Source of the DNA: Alistipes sp. | GTDB lineage: Bacteria > Bacteroidota > Bacteroidia > Bacteroidales > Rikenellaceae | Length of the DNA: 64,000 nt | Assembly (NCBI GenBank): GCA_017555905.1 | Contig: JAFZFP010000003.1 | Coordinates: forward strand, 19,442 to 83,441 | Reading direction: 5' to 3' | In this document: positions 27,332 to 36,313 of the stretch, one piece after another | Numbering within the stretch: the first letter of the stretch is position 1 | Layout: each line of letters opens with the position of its first letter | Translations under genes and position numbers: made by a program | The notes under the pieces: model-generated | What the model was told of the DNA's origin: nothing | Seen by the model: only the letters and a program-made list of their open reading frames with translations | The model's database searches: none

Positions 27332-29575
27332 TTAATATAGTTTAAGTTTTAGTCCTCCATTTTCGATTAGGTCGCTGTGTGATATGCGGTAGGTGTCGCA
27401 ACGTTTTCCGCCCATCCATATCTCTTTTATTCTGTCGCCTCGGCCCTCACACTCGATGGCTACAGTGCCGTGGGTGGTCTCTATCTCCACTCTGTCGAAG
27501 CGTGGTGTCGTGATGGTGTAGTATGGTTCGCCCGGGCAGTCGGGGTATAGTCCCATCATCGAGAATACAGCCCACGTAGACATCGTTCCCGTGTCGTCGT
27601 TACCTGGCAGACCATCGGGAGATGTAGTGTAGTGCTGGTCGAGCAACATCTTGACAAGTTGCTGAGTGCGCCACTCCTCCCCCTTTATGTGGCTGAAGAG
27701 GTAGGGGTAGGCGATGTCGGGCTCGTTAGTAGGGTCGTAGTGGCCCTCCTCAAATATACTCCATAGTCTCTTGGTAAACTCTCGTTTGCCACCCATAAGT
27801 TTAATGAGACCCTCGATGTCGTGTGGCACAAAGAAGGTGTAATTCCACGAACTGCCCTCGTGGAAACCCGTTGTGTTTGAGAAGTTTGCGCCTGCTGCAG
27901 GGTCGAAAGGGGTGATGAAGTTACCCTCCTTGTCGATGGGGCGTAGTGCGCCATACTCCTTAGAGTAGTAGTTGCGCCAGCCAGAGGTTCTCTCTTCCAT
28001 CCTCTTTGCGAACTCCTCGTCGCCAAGGTGGCGAGCAAATGTGGCAAGGGCGTTGTCGGCTACGTAGTACTCCAAGGCGTGAGATACGGAGTTGTCGCCA
28101 GAGAGGTCGTTAGCAAACCATCCTACGGGGATGTAGCCTCGTTCTATGTATGGGTCGATGTCGGGGCGTATGGGGTTGCTCTTGCCCTCGGTTGTTGCCG
28201 AACGCTTCATAGCCTCGTATGCGGCCTCGACGTTGAAGTCGCGTAATCCCTTGAGGTAACTATCCACAATTACTGGGATGGCGGGGTCGCCCTCCATAGT
28301 GAAGGTCTCACGACCGTAGAGTTCCCAGCGTGGGAGCCAGCCCCACTCCTGAGACATACCCACCATCGAGCGTATCATATCGGTCTGTCGCTCAGGATAG
28401 GCCAGTGTAAGCAACTGATGTACATTGCGATAGGTGTCCCATAACGAGAATACCGTGTAGCGGTCGTAGCCCACGGCCAAGCCGATATCTCCTCGCTCCA
28501 TAGTGGGGTACTCACCGTTGATGTCGCTGAGGATATTTGGGTGGAGCAACGAGTGGTAGAGGGCGGTGTAAAAGATTGTCTTGTCCTCCTCGGCACCACC
28601 CTCGACACGTATGCGCGAGAGGGCCTCGTTCCACCTATTATATGATGCTTGGCGTACCTCATCAAAGGTGCTGTCGCCCACCTCGCCATCGAGGTTTTTG
28701 CGCGCGTTCTCTATCGAGGTGTACGATATGCCGACCTTGACCTCGACAACCGTACCAGCCTCCAACTCGCCAAGCGAGAAGAAGAAGCCGATGTCGTTAC
28801 CCATCATCTCGCGCGAGTAGTTATTGTAGAGTTTGTACTCTCCACTATCGCCCGACCACTGAGCCTCAATGCCCGTCATCTCTGGCTGTAACTTCCAATA
28901 ACCCGTACTCTGGGCAGGCTTAGAGATGCGTGCCACGAAATATACGGGGAATACGGCTTGGTTGGTGTAGCAGAAGGTGCCTAAAAGGCGCATACCTTCT
29001 ACCTCTGTATTGCTCACCTTGCGCAACATCGCTCCCGACTCATTCGACAGAGCGGTGCCAAGGTCAAAGATGATGTTTGCTTGACCACCCTCAAGGAAGG
29101 TGTATCGCTCCACCGATGCTCGTTCCGTGGCAGTAGCCTCGGCACGAACAGAGAACTTGTCGTAGGTTGTGGCGTAGTAGCCAGGTATGGCAACCTCCTC
29201 AACGTATGTAGAGCCTCTTTCGTAGCGGTCAGCCTTAACCTCGCCTACGGTAGGCATAGTGATAATTGCTCCCAATTCGGGACAACCCACACCACTCAAT
29301 GCACCGTGAGCAAAGCCTACGCTATACTTGTTGCGAATGTCGTAGGGTGCGCTCCACCAACGGTTGTCCTTGTCGAAACGGTTGAGGTCTGAGCCAGTGA
29401 CGTTGAAGGGTACAGTGGCCATCATACCGTGGGGTACAACGGCTCCAGGGTGTGTCACGGAGTAGTCTGCCGTGCCGATAAAGGGGTCCACCCAATGGGC
29501 ATAGCCCGCACTCTCCTGTGCCGAGAGTGTCGAGCAGAGGGCAAATATCGCAATTATGGTTAGTCGTAGTCTCAT
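27332..29575 (-). CDS. GH92 alpha-mannosidase, periplasmic
   Basis: 747 residues with a standard signal peptide (MRLRLTIIAIFALCSTLSAQE). Same two-domain GH92 layout: WVDPFIGTADYSVTHPGAVVP at the start, acid motif HEGSSWNYTFFVPHD and base motif GNDDTGTMSTWAVF. The +1 segment reads TNEPDIAYPYLFS, unlike the HGNEPSHH of the neighbour, so a different mannosyl linkage (1,3, 1,4 or 1,6) or a substrate with another aglycone is likely. The two GH92s are diverged paralogues, not a recent duplication. It is 8 nt downstream of the GH97 gene. Confidence 0.92.
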   Translation of the reverse strand: MRLRLTIIAIFALCSTLSAQESAGYAHWVDPFIGTADYSVTHPGAVVPHGMMATVPFNVTGSDLNRFDKDNRWWSAPYDIRNKYSVGFAHGALSGVGCPELGAIITMPTVGEVKADRYERGSTYVEEVAIPGYYATTYDKFSVRAEATATERASVERYTFLEGGQANIIFDLGTALSNESGAMLRKVSNTEVEGMRLLGTFCYTNQAVFPVYFVARISKPAQSTGYWKLQPEMTGIEAQWSGDSGEYKLYNNYSREMMGNDIGFFFSLGELEAGTVVEVKVGISYTSIENARKNLDGEVGDSTFDEVRQASYNRWNEALSRIRVEGGAEEDKTIFYTALYHSLLHPNILSDINGEYPTMERGDIGLAVGYDRYTVFSLWDTYRNVHQLLTLAYPERQTDMIRSMVGMSQEWGWLPRWELYGRETFTMEGDPAIPVIVDSYLKGLRDFNVEAAYEAMKRSATTEGKSNPIRPDIDPYIERGYIPVGWFANDLSGDNSVSHALEYYVADNALATFARHLGDEEFAKRMEERTSGWRNYYSKEYGALRPIDKEGNFITPFDPAAGANFSNTTGFHEGSSWNYTFFVPHDIEGLIKLMGGKREFTKRLWSIFEEGHYDPTNEPDIAYPYLFSHIKGEEWRTQQLVKMLLDQHYTTSPDGLPGNDDTGTMSTWAVFSMMGLYPDCPGEPYYTITTPRFDRVEIETTHGTVAIECEGRGDRIKEIWMGGKRCDTYRISHSDLIENGGLKLKLY

Positions 29576-29582
29576 CGAGCGG

Positions 29583-31553
29583 TTATTTTGCTAATTTACA
29601 GTTGTTTATCCTTATCATATAGCCACCTCCTGGGGCCATATCTATCTCTATTTTACAGTCGTTGGCATTGTACTCCTCGGCCGTTAGGTGCGTGTGGCTA
29701 TAGTCCGAACCATTGGTCGTGGCGTTCGGCCCATCGACGAAGATATCGAGCGAGTCGAAGGTGTAACCCTCGGGGACAGTTACTACGCTATTTCGTGGTT
29801 GATTGCCATTGAGGCCAGCGAGGTAGAGGGTGTCGGCAGCCTGGGCATAACCCTCGACATACTCTCCGATACGACCCTTTGTCACTCGGCTCTCTTGCCA
29901 CACCGTAGGAATAGATGCCAGGAGTGTTGTAAACTCTGGCTCACGCTCATAGTTCGTGGGGGAGTCGCAGAGCATAGTGAGAGGAGCGTCGTAGAGGATA
30001 TACATCGCCAATTGGTGGCAACGTGTTCCCTGACTCATTGGACGCGAGTAGTTTGGCTGATAGCACCCCTTTGCGGCGTTGTGCATAGCGCCTTGGGTGT
30101 AGTCCATAGGGCCTGCTGCACCACGAAGGAATGGAAGAGATACGTCGTAGGTTATCTGGTCGTGCTCAGCCCCCAGCCACTTCATCGTCTCAAGGCCGTG
30201 AACACCCTCAAAATTGATGGCGTTAGGATAGGTTTTGTTGAGTCCAGTAGGCTTGTAAACACCGTGATAATCAACGAGTAGTTTATATTTTGATGCGGTT
30301 TCGGCGAGAGCATATACAAACTCCACCATCTCCTGGTCGTCACGGTCGAGGAAGTCCACCTTGAAGCCCTTAACACCCATCTCGGAGTAGTGTTTGCAAA
30401 GCCCCTCGATATCTCGGTTTAGCGCCCAGTAACCAGCCCAGAGGATTATGCCTACGTTACGCTCGGTGGCGTAATCTACGAGAGCCTTGATGTCTATCTC
30501 GGGAACAACCTGCATAAGGTCGGCAGCGAGATTTACCGACCAGCCCTCGTCAAGAATTACATACTCGATGCCGTAGCGCGAGGCGAAATCTATGTAATAC
30601 CTATATGTCTGGTTGTTGATACCTGCCTTGAAGTCCACGCCCTCCAGGCCCCAGTCGTTCCACCACTCCCAGGCCACCTTGCCAGACTCTATCCACGAGG
30701 TGTCCTCTATGCGACACTCGTCGGCAAGTTCCCACACAAGGCGGTTGTTGGCCAAGTCGCTATCCTTCGTGCCAATGGCCACGATGCGCCAAGGGAAGGT
30801 GCGCTTGCCGTGACACTCAGCAATATAGGGGTGGCGCGATTTCACCATACCCTGCAACATATTGTGGCCACCCTGCTCCACCTCCTTGGGGCGTGGTGCA
30901 AACTCCGTGTCGAGCAGGCCGTTTTGGTCTCTGTTCGAGATAAACATACCAGGGTATGCCTCAAGGTTAGCCTCTGAAATCCATAACTTTAGACCGTTAT
31001 GCTCGACAACGAGAGGTGTAAAGATTAGTCTGCGCCAATCGATATCCTTGAGAGCGGTGTGGGTGTATATATTCTCGAACGAGGTTTCGAATTGTGTGGC
31101 ATAGTCCGACGTAGCATCAGGGCGGAAATTTACGTAGGGTATCCACGCCATATCCCCCTCCGAGAAGGCGAACTCCGCCACCTCGTCGATGATTTTGTAG
31201 TCGCCCTCGCTGTGGGAGAGGAAGCGGTAGGCCACGCCATTATCGAGGGCTCTTATCTCCACACCATAGTCGCCAAAATTGATGACTGCTCGGCTGTTGT
31301 TGTCGCTTAGAGAGACCTCGGCACACTCTATATCGTTGCCCCAAACACCTCTGTCGGTAACCATCGAGAGGTGTGATGGTGCTATGGCCTCCCTGCCATC
31401 AAAGGTTGCCCACCAGCGCAGAGAGCCATCACTCCAGTCGATGGTACAGAGACACTTGCCATCGGCAGAAGTAGCCGTGACAGAGGGGTTCTTACCGTAT
31501 GCAAAACCTGCGGTAAGCAAAAGTAGTGTGCATATAATAAAGAGTCGTCTCAT
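29583..31553 (-). CDS. GH97 glycoside hydrolase, retaining subgroup (alpha-galactosidase-like)
   Basis: 656 residues. Signal peptide (cleavage after GFAYG), N-terminal beta-sandwich (about 25-270), a central TIM barrel (about 280-560) and a C-terminal beta domain. The barrel carries GFKVDFLDRDDQEMV and INFEGVHGLETMKW. In GH97 the Asp of such a KVDF motif is the nucleophile of retaining enzymes, as in the Bacteroides alpha-galactosidase, whereas SusB-type inverting enzymes use Glu bases. I therefore predict a retaining alpha-galactosidase or related activity. Substrate is unproven. It is the first gene of the glycosidase trio; rlmN ends 21 nt upstream. Confidence 0.88.
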   Translation of the reverse strand: MRRLFIICTLLLLTAGFAYGKNPSVTATSADGKCLCTIDWSDGSLRWWATFDGREAIAPSHLSMVTDRGVWGNDIECAEVSLSDNNSRAVINFGDYGVEIRALDNGVAYRFLSHSEGDYKIIDEVAEFAFSEGDMAWIPYVNFRPDATSDYATQFETSFENIYTHTALKDIDWRRLIFTPLVVEHNGLKLWISEANLEAYPGMFISNRDQNGLLDTEFAPRPKEVEQGGHNMLQGMVKSRHPYIAECHGKRTFPWRIVAIGTKDSDLANNRLVWELADECRIEDTSWIESGKVAWEWWNDWGLEGVDFKAGINNQTYRYYIDFASRYGIEYVILDEGWSVNLAADLMQVVPEIDIKALVDYATERNVGIILWAGYWALNRDIEGLCKHYSEMGVKGFKVDFLDRDDQEMVEFVYALAETASKYKLLVDYHGVYKPTGLNKTYPNAINFEGVHGLETMKWLGAEHDQITYDVSLPFLRGAAGPMDYTQGAMHNAAKGCYQPNYSRPMSQGTRCHQLAMYILYDAPLTMLCDSPTNYEREPEFTTLLASIPTVWQESRVTKGRIGEYVEGYAQAADTLYLAGLNGNQPRNSVVTVPEGYTFDSLDIFVDGPNATTNGSDYSHTHLTAEEYNANDCKIEIDMAPGGGYMIRINNCKLAK

Positions 31554-31574
31554 TCTTTCCTAACTAATTGATTA

Positions 31575-32594
31575 CTACTTCTTCTCGGCTGTCGAGAGGA
31601 GTCCGCAAGCGGCTTCGATATCCTCGCCTCGTGAGGCTCGCAAGGTGGTCTGTATGCCACGCTTGGTGAGGGTGTCTCGGAACTCGATAATCTTCTCCAA
31701 CGGTGGCGAGAAGAATGGTGAGTCGGGAATCTTGTGGAAGCGGATAAGGTTTATGCGACACTTGATGCCATCGAGGAGTCGTGATAACTCTTTGATGTGG
31801 CGAGGTGAGCAGTTCATACCCTCCAAAACGATATACTCGAATGATACGCGACGCTGGTGTGTAAAGTCGTAGCAACGCAAGATGTCGCACACCTGGCGGA
31901 TAGAGTAGGCATTCTCTATCGGCATTATCTCTTTGCGCTCCTCGGGGAATGGGTTGTGGAGCGATACGGCGATGTGTACCTTCTGCTCGTCGAGTAGGCG
32001 AGGGAGACTCTTTGCCACGCCCGCGGTAGATACGGTGATGCGTGTTGGTGACCACGCCATTCCCCACTCCGAGGTGAGGATGTCGAGCGTTGCAAGGAGG
32101 TTGTCTATATTATCCAGAGGCTCGCCCATACCCATAAACACGAGGTTTGTGAGTTTGTCGCGCTCGGGGATAGATATGATCTGGTTAATTATCTCTGTAG
32201 AAGAGAGTTGGTGACGAAATCCCATACGGCCAGTAGCGCAGAATTTGCAACCCATACGACATCCTGCCTGCGACGAAACACAGAGGGTCATACGCTCTCC
32301 GTCGGGGATTAGTGCCGACTCGATATACTCGCCCTCGAAGGTGCGGAAGAGGTACTTCTTCGTGCCGTCCGACGATACCGACACTTTGAGTGGGGCAGAG
32401 AGACCTAAATCGCAATGCTCGGCAAGTCGCTGGCGTGCTACCTTCGATAGGTCAGTCATCGCCTCGATGTCATCAACGAAGCGAGTGTATAGCCACTTCG
32501 CTATCTGTTTGTGGGCGAAGCGGGGGAGTTCGAGTTGCTCGCACAAGGCGCGCAATTGATCTAAGGTTGCACCGTATAGTTTAGGTTTTGTCAT
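31575..32594 (-). CDS. rlmN: Dual-specificity 23S rRNA/tRNA adenine C2-methyltransferase RlmN
   Basis: 339 residues from the ATG at 32594; the frame extends six codons further only through a TTG, which I reject. Radical-SAM CxxxCxxC motif CRMGCKFC (about residues 111-118), and the conserved SLHNPFPEERKEIMPI region; the C-terminal catalytic Cys is in EDIEAACGLL. RlmN methylates A2503 of 23S rRNA and A37 of some tRNAs. The predicted TAnnTTTG box at 32628-32635 gives a leader of about 27 nt. The glycosidase genes follow on the same strand and may be read through. Confidence 0.95.
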   Translation of the reverse strand: MTKPKLYGATLDQLRALCEQLELPRFAHKQIAKWLYTRFVDDIEAMTDLSKVARQRLAEHCDLGLSAPLKVSVSSDGTKKYLFRTFEGEYIESALIPDGERMTLCVSSQAGCRMGCKFCATGRMGFRHQLSSTEIINQIISIPERDKLTNLVFMGMGEPLDNIDNLLATLDILTSEWGMAWSPTRITVSTAGVAKSLPRLLDEQKVHIAVSLHNPFPEERKEIMPIENAYSIRQVCDILRCYDFTHQRRVSFEYIVLEGMNCSPRHIKELSRLLDGIKCRINLIRFHKIPDSPFFSPPLEKIIEFRDTLTKRGIQTTLRASRGEDIEAACGLLSTAEKK

Positions 32595-32627
32595 ATCATC
32601 ATTTGCTTTCAAGGCCGTTATCGACTA

Positions 32628-32635
32628 CAAAATTA
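32628..32635 (-). promoter_or_regulatory. Promoter -7 box for rlmN
   Basis: CAAAATTA (TAATTTTG on the minus strand) matches TAnnTTTG, 34 nt upstream of the ATG. A possible TTTG -33 box at 32660-32663 is spaced slightly long (24 nt). Confidence 0.5.
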
Positions 32636-32688
32636 ATAAAAAATAAATATTTTTTGGGCCAAAGTGATTTTTTTTAGAATTTTATTTA

Positions 32689-32696
32689 TATCTTTG
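32689..32696 (+). promoter_or_regulatory. Promoter -7 box for the TonB-like gene
   Basis: TATCTTTG matches TAnnTTTG 72 nt upstream of the start codon. The T-rich stretch 20 nt upstream may serve as a weak -33 element. Confidence 0.55.
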
Positions 32697-32768
32697 CATA
32701 GTGTAGTATGCGTAAGAGTGTGCTATATCTGTGCTAAGCAATTAAAAACTAAAAAAATAGATTGAATA

Positions 32769-33470
32769 ATGACACCTAAGAAATCACCAGAAGCAGACTT
32801 GCAAAATAAAAGGATGCTTTTCTTGTTGGTTGGTCTTGTAATTGCATTGGGTATTACAGGCCTTGCATTCTCTATCCACTCTAAGCCTGAGGCAGGTGAG
32901 TATACTCCTCCAAAGCGTGAGACTACCGAGATGGAGCAGATTGATAACACACGTCAGGACCAGATGGAGACTCCTCCAGAGCCACAGAAGGCTCAGGCAC
33001 AGGTTGTTACTGATGTCTTGAACATCGTATCTAACGACCAGAAGATTGATACTAACATCGTCTTCGCTGACGATGCAGACGAGTTCGACGACTTCGAGAT
33101 GGTTATCGAGGAGAAGGAGGAGGAGATCGTTGAGGATGAGATCTTCATCACCGTAGAGGAGATGCCTAAGTTCCGTGGTGGTGGTCTTCCTGAGTTCCGT
33201 ACTTGGGTTCAGCAGAATGTAAAGTATCCACAGATCGCTCTTGAGAACGGTATTCAGGGTAACGTAGTTATCCAGTTCGTTGTGGGTGCTGATGGTAAGA
33301 TGACCAACTTCAAGGTGCTTCAGTCGCCAGATAAGACTTTGTCTGATGCAACTATCGACGTATTGAAGAAGGCTAACGAGATGAAGAATGGTTGGAAGCC
33401 AGGTAAGCAGCGTGGTAAGCCTGTAAAGGTATCATTCACTTTGCCTGTTGCCTTCAAGATTCAGAACTAA
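32769..33470 (+). CDS. tonB: TonB family energy transducer
   Basis: 233 residues. Short cytoplasmic N-terminus, one TM anchor (about 17-37, MLFLLVGLVIALGITGLAF), a periplasmic spacer rich in Glu, Gln, Pro and Asp (about 40-130) and a C-terminal TonB domain (about 140-233: FRTWVQQNVKYPQIA, GNVVIQFVVGADGKM, GWKPGKQRGKPVKV). It passes proton-motive energy to TonB-dependent outer-membrane transporters. The spacer is more acidic than proline-rich. ExbB/ExbD are not adjacent. The gene stands alone, followed by a hairpin. Confidence 0.92.
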   Translation: MTPKKSPEADLQNKRMLFLLVGLVIALGITGLAFSIHSKPEAGEYTPPKRETTEMEQIDNTRQDQMETPPEPQKAQAQVVTDVLNIVSNDQKIDTNIVFADDADEFDDFEMVIEEKEEEIVEDEIFITVEEMPKFRGGGLPEFRTWVQQNVKYPQIALENGIQGNVVIQFVVGADGKMTNFKVLQSPDKTLSDATIDVLKKANEMKNGWKPGKQRGKPVKVSFTLPVAFKIQN

Positions 33471-33491
33471 CAGGTCGTTGTTTGAGATTTG

Positions 33492-33521
33492 CGGGGTCCC
33501 ACTTAGTCGAGTGGTACCCCG
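33492..33521 (+). terminator. Terminator-like hairpin after the TonB-like gene
   Basis: A 12-position stem with one mismatch (33492-33503 with 33510-33521) and a 6-nt loop lies 22 nt past the stop codon. Only TAATTTGT follows, so termination strength is uncertain. Confidence 0.6.
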
Positions 33522-33662
33522 TAATTTGTATCTCCAAACCTGCCTCGTCGCAGTATGAATGGGTGACGGGTGCGGAGAGTGTATATATTAATAATATAAG
33601 TATGAATGATGTCCGAACCCATGGCGGTTGGCCGTGGGGGAGGGTGTCGCTACGAAAGAAAG

Positions 33663-34895
33663 ATGATAGAGGGACAAGAGAAACCTAAAGGAAAGAGCAA
33701 GGAGTCAATCCCTACGGTCGATGAGCGAGAGACACGTGCCGTGCTTGTCGCTGTGGTGCGCGATAGTCAGGACCCTGCTACGGCAGTGGAGTACCTCGAC
33801 GAGTTGGAATTCCTTGCCGAGACAGCAAATATTAAGAGTGTGAAGCGCTTTACTCAGCGCCTCCCACAGCCATTGTCAAAGATATATGTAGGTCCTGGTA
33901 AGTTGCAGGAGATTGCTGAGTGGTGCAAGGAGAATGAGATAGATATCGCCATCTTCGACGATGAACTTTCGCCTGCCCAGACCCGTAATATCGAGCAGGC
34001 TATGCCTTGCAAGGTGATGGATAGAACGCGCCTCATTCTCGATATATTTATGGCACGTGCGCAGACTGCCTACGCCAAGACCCAGGTAGAGTTGGCGCAG
34101 AACGAGTATATGCTCCCACGCTTGGCGGGTCTCTGGACCCACCTTGAGCGTCAGCGAGGTGGTACGGGTACACGTGGTGGTGCTGGTGAGCGTGAGATCG
34201 AGACCGACCGCCGTATTGTGCGTAACCGTATCTCGAAACTTAAGGAGGATCTTAAGAAGATTGACCGCCAGATGGCTGTCCAGCGTAGTAACCGTGGCCA
34301 GATGGTGCGTGTGGCGTTGGTGGGTTATACCAATGTGGGTAAGTCTACGTTGATGAACTTGTTGTCGAAGAGTGAGGTCTTTGCTGAGAATAAACTCTTT
34401 GCTACGCTCGATACTACGGTGCGTAAGGTGGTGTTCGACAACTTGCCATTCCTTATGTCCGACACCGTAGGTTTTATACGTAAGTTGCCTACCGAGTTGA
34501 TTGAGTCGTTCAAGTCTACGCTCGACGAGGTGCGTGAGGCTGACTTGTTGCTACACGTCGTAGATATCTCTCACCCTGGTTTCGAGGATCAGATAGCCGT
34601 GGTGAAGCAGACCTTGGCAGATATAGGTGCAGGAGATAAGCCTACGTTCCTGGTCTTCAACAAGATTGATGCCTATACCTATACTCCCAAGGAGGAGGAT
34701 GACCTTACGCCTATGACGAAGGAGAATCTCTCGTTGGATGATTTGAAGAAGAGCTGGATTGCTAAGGCTAATACGCCTTGCATCTTTATCTCGGCACGTG
34801 AGAAGTTGGGTGTTGATAAGTTGCGTTCCGACCTTTATGGTATGGTGCGAGAGATTCACGCGGGACGCTATCCGTTCAATAACTTCCTCTACTAA
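33663..34895 (+). CDS. hflX: GTPase HflX
   Basis: About 410 residues from ATG 33663 (MIEGQEKPKGKSKES); the frame is open to 33606, but the extra 19 residues are Gly/Arg-rich and look like read-through of the leader. N-terminal HflX domain with KIYVGPGKLQEI, a coiled-coil linker containing GGTGTRGGAGEREIETDRR, then a Ras-like G domain: G1 GYTNVGKST (about residue 221), G3 DTVGFI, G4 NKID. HflX splits stalled or stress-hit 70S ribosomes. The gene is followed closely by upp (27 nt). Confidence 0.94.
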   Translation: MIEGQEKPKGKSKESIPTVDERETRAVLVAVVRDSQDPATAVEYLDELEFLAETANIKSVKRFTQRLPQPLSKIYVGPGKLQEIAEWCKENEIDIAIFDDELSPAQTRNIEQAMPCKVMDRTRLILDIFMARAQTAYAKTQVELAQNEYMLPRLAGLWTHLERQRGGTGTRGGAGEREIETDRRIVRNRISKLKEDLKKIDRQMAVQRSNRGQMVRVALVGYTNVGKSTLMNLLSKSEVFAENKLFATLDTTVRKVVFDNLPFLMSDTVGFIRKLPTELIESFKSTLDEVREADLLLHVVDISHPGFEDQIAVVKQTLADIGAGDKPTFLVFNKIDAYTYTPKEEDDLTPMTKENLSLDDLKKSWIAKANTPCIFISAREKLGVDKLRSDLYGMVREIHAGRYPFNNFLY

Positions 34896-34922
34896 ACCAA
34901 AGATAACCAATACGTTGCGACT

Positions 34923-35576
34923 ATGATAAAGGTTTTGAATAAGGAGAATACCATTCTCAATAAGTTTCTTGCGCAGATGCGTAATAAGGTCGTTCAGCGC
35001 GACTCTATGCGTTTTCGTCGTAATATGGAGCGTGTAGGTGAGATTATGGCCTATGAGATATCTAAGAGGCTCAACTACAAGACAGAGATGGTGGAGACGC
35101 CATTAGGCATTGCTCAGGTCGAGAATATCAGCGACAAGGTCGTTATCGCAACGATATTACGTGCTGGCTTACCCTTCCATCAGGGTTTCTTGAACTATTT
35201 TGATGATGCCGATAACGCCTTTGTTTCGGCCTATCGCAAGAGTCGCCCCGACGGTAGTTTTATTGTCGATGTGGAGTATGTATCTACCACGTCGCTCACG
35301 GGCAAGACCCTCATCTTGGTCGATCCGCTCTTGGCTACGGGAACGTCGTTGATGTTGGTTTACGATGCCTTGATTCGTCGTGCTGGCGAGCCAGACCATA
35401 CCCACTTTGCTGCGGTATTTGCTTCGGAGGCGGGCGTGGACTATGTCCGTAAGCATACCAATTCGGATAAGTGTACGTTGTGGTGTGCGGCTGTGGATGA
35501 GGAACTTACCTCGAAGTCGTATATCGTTCCTGGAGTAGGCGATGCTGGTGACTTGGCCTATGGTGTGAAGTTGTAG
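34923..35576 (+). CDS. upp: Uracil phosphoribosyltransferase
   Basis: 217 residues. Salvage enzyme converting uracil and PRPP to UMP in the cytoplasm. Contains the PRPP-binding loop LVDPLLATGTSL (about residue 132) and the C-terminal uracil-binding region YIVPGVGDAGDLAYG. Length and motifs are normal. It ends 30 nt before a strong terminator whose upstream half belongs to a 33-bp repeat. Confidence 0.95.
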   Translation: MIKVLNKENTILNKFLAQMRNKVVQRDSMRFRRNMERVGEIMAYEISKRLNYKTEMVETPLGIAQVENISDKVVIATILRAGLPFHQGFLNYFDDADNAFVSAYRKSRPDGSFIVDVEYVSTTSLTGKTLILVDPLLATGTSLMLVYDALIRRAGEPDHTHFAAVFASEAGVDYVRKHTNSDKCTLWCAAVDEELTSKSYIVPGVGDAGDLAYGVKL

Positions 35577-35579
35577 CGA

Positions 35580-35612
35580 GGCTTGCTTGACGGCATAAAC
35601 AAAGTGAAGGGG
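35580..35612 (+). repeat. 33-bp direct repeat, left copy (includes the 5' arm of the upp terminator)
   Basis: Identical over 33 bp to 39858-39890; it begins GGCTTGCTTGACGGCATAAA and ends AAGTGAAGGGG. Both copies continue into a terminator hairpin with nearly the same stem, ending GGATAGCCCC, but the four-base loop is ACCA here and TGGT in the right copy, its reverse complement. The two copies enclose 4.3 kb of accessory-looking genes. Confidence 0.9.
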
Positions 35613-35640
35613 GTTATCCACCAGGATAGCCCCTTTTTTT
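35607..35640 (+). terminator. Rho-independent terminator after upp
   Basis: A 13-position stem (35607-35619 with 35624-35636, two G-T pairs, loop ACCA) runs into seven T. Classic intrinsic terminator. Confidence 0.93.
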
Positions 35641-35738
35641 AGTAACCCTTTTGTGTTGCAATGCCGACATAATCTTCTCGATACCAAACAGATGCAATTG
35701 TGTGTGTCGATAATTTGTCCACACAAGCAAATTAGTTG

Positions 35739-35769
35739 TTGATGTTTTTAAAATAAATGTATATCTTTG
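35739..35769 (+). promoter_or_regulatory. Promoter for the small ORF / HTH gene pair
   Basis: TTG (35739-35741), a 20-nt spacer and TATCTTTG (35762-35769) fit the consensus. The predicted leader of about 105 nt before the small ORF holds nothing else that I recognise, and 35641-35738 also looks empty. Confidence 0.75.
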
Positions 35770-35880
35770 TTGTGATTTGAAACATTGTGCCTATGTAGCA
35801 TTGAAGAGAAAATAGACATATAATATAGTAATTAACAGCATTTTAGCACTATATCAAAATCCCAAAAGTCTGGCAGCTTA

Positions 35881-36030
35881 ATGGATAACGATATGAATAT
35901 TGCGGAGATGCTCGCGCTTCTGGCGCGGGCTTTCGGTTATTCTATCGTTGGGTATTGCCAGACACCTTGGGATGCGAGTACACCGATTGTACCGCGTCCT
36001 TTTTTTATCTATAACATCTTTTGCGTATGA
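35881..36030 (+). CDS. Small 49-residue protein coupled to the HTH gene
   Basis: A 49-codon frame from ATG 35881 ending in TGA that overlaps the ATG of the following HTH gene (ATGA at 36027-36030). The product is mildly hydrophobic (IAEMLALLARAFGYSIVG near the start, then a Pro-rich PIVPRPFFIYNIF end), possibly one short amphipathic or membrane-touching helix. It has a good promoter upstream. I do not recognise it. The overlap suggests that its translation controls the HTH gene, either as a true small protein or as a leader peptide. Confidence 0.5.
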   Translation: MDNDMNIAEMLALLARAFGYSIVGYCQTPWDASTPIVPRPFFIYNIFCV

Positions 36031-36254
36031 ATACCCCAGCTATAGGAGAACTTATCAGAAGAGAGTTGGCGCGCCAGGAGCGCACGGTGGTATGGTTTGC
36101 CAATCATCTGTCGTGTGATAGAACCAACGTCTACCGCATCTTTGCTAAAACGAGTCTCGACACGGAGTTGCTTTATAGAATTTCTATTGTTCTGGGGCAT
36201 AATTTCTTTGCAGATTTGGCGTCTGCCATCGACGGTGATTTGTCGAGCAAATAG
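36027..36254 (+). CDS. Small HTH (XRE-like) DNA-binding protein
   Basis: 75 residues from ATG 36027, which overlaps the stop of the small ORF; the frame extends upstream only to a TTG at 36021. The sequence (IGELIRRELARQERTVVWFANHLSCDRTNVYRIFAKTSLDTELLYRISIVL, positions about 6-56 in outline) has the helix-turn-helix pattern of a Bacteroidetes XRE-like family in which the recognition helix reads CDRTNVYRIF. It is all cytoplasmic. It may regulate the genes that follow. A new -7 box lies 60 nt downstream, so the propeller gene can also be transcribed separately. Confidence 0.8.
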   Translation: MNTPAIGELIRRELARQERTVVWFANHLSCDRTNVYRIFAKTSLDTELLYRISIVLGHNFFADLASAIDGDLSSK

Positions 36255-36313
36255 CAACATTATTGTTGTCTAATACTCAATATAGCAACGCAAGATATTG
36301 ACTCAAGTTTGCC

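Noticed and set aside
33606-33662. Longer N-terminus for HflX
   Set aside because: The extra residues are Gly/Arg-rich and unlike the family; the ATG at 33663 gives a normal start.
35641-35880. tRNA or riboswitch in the gap after upp
   Set aside because: No cloverleaf or conserved aptamer pattern found; only a promoter is supported.
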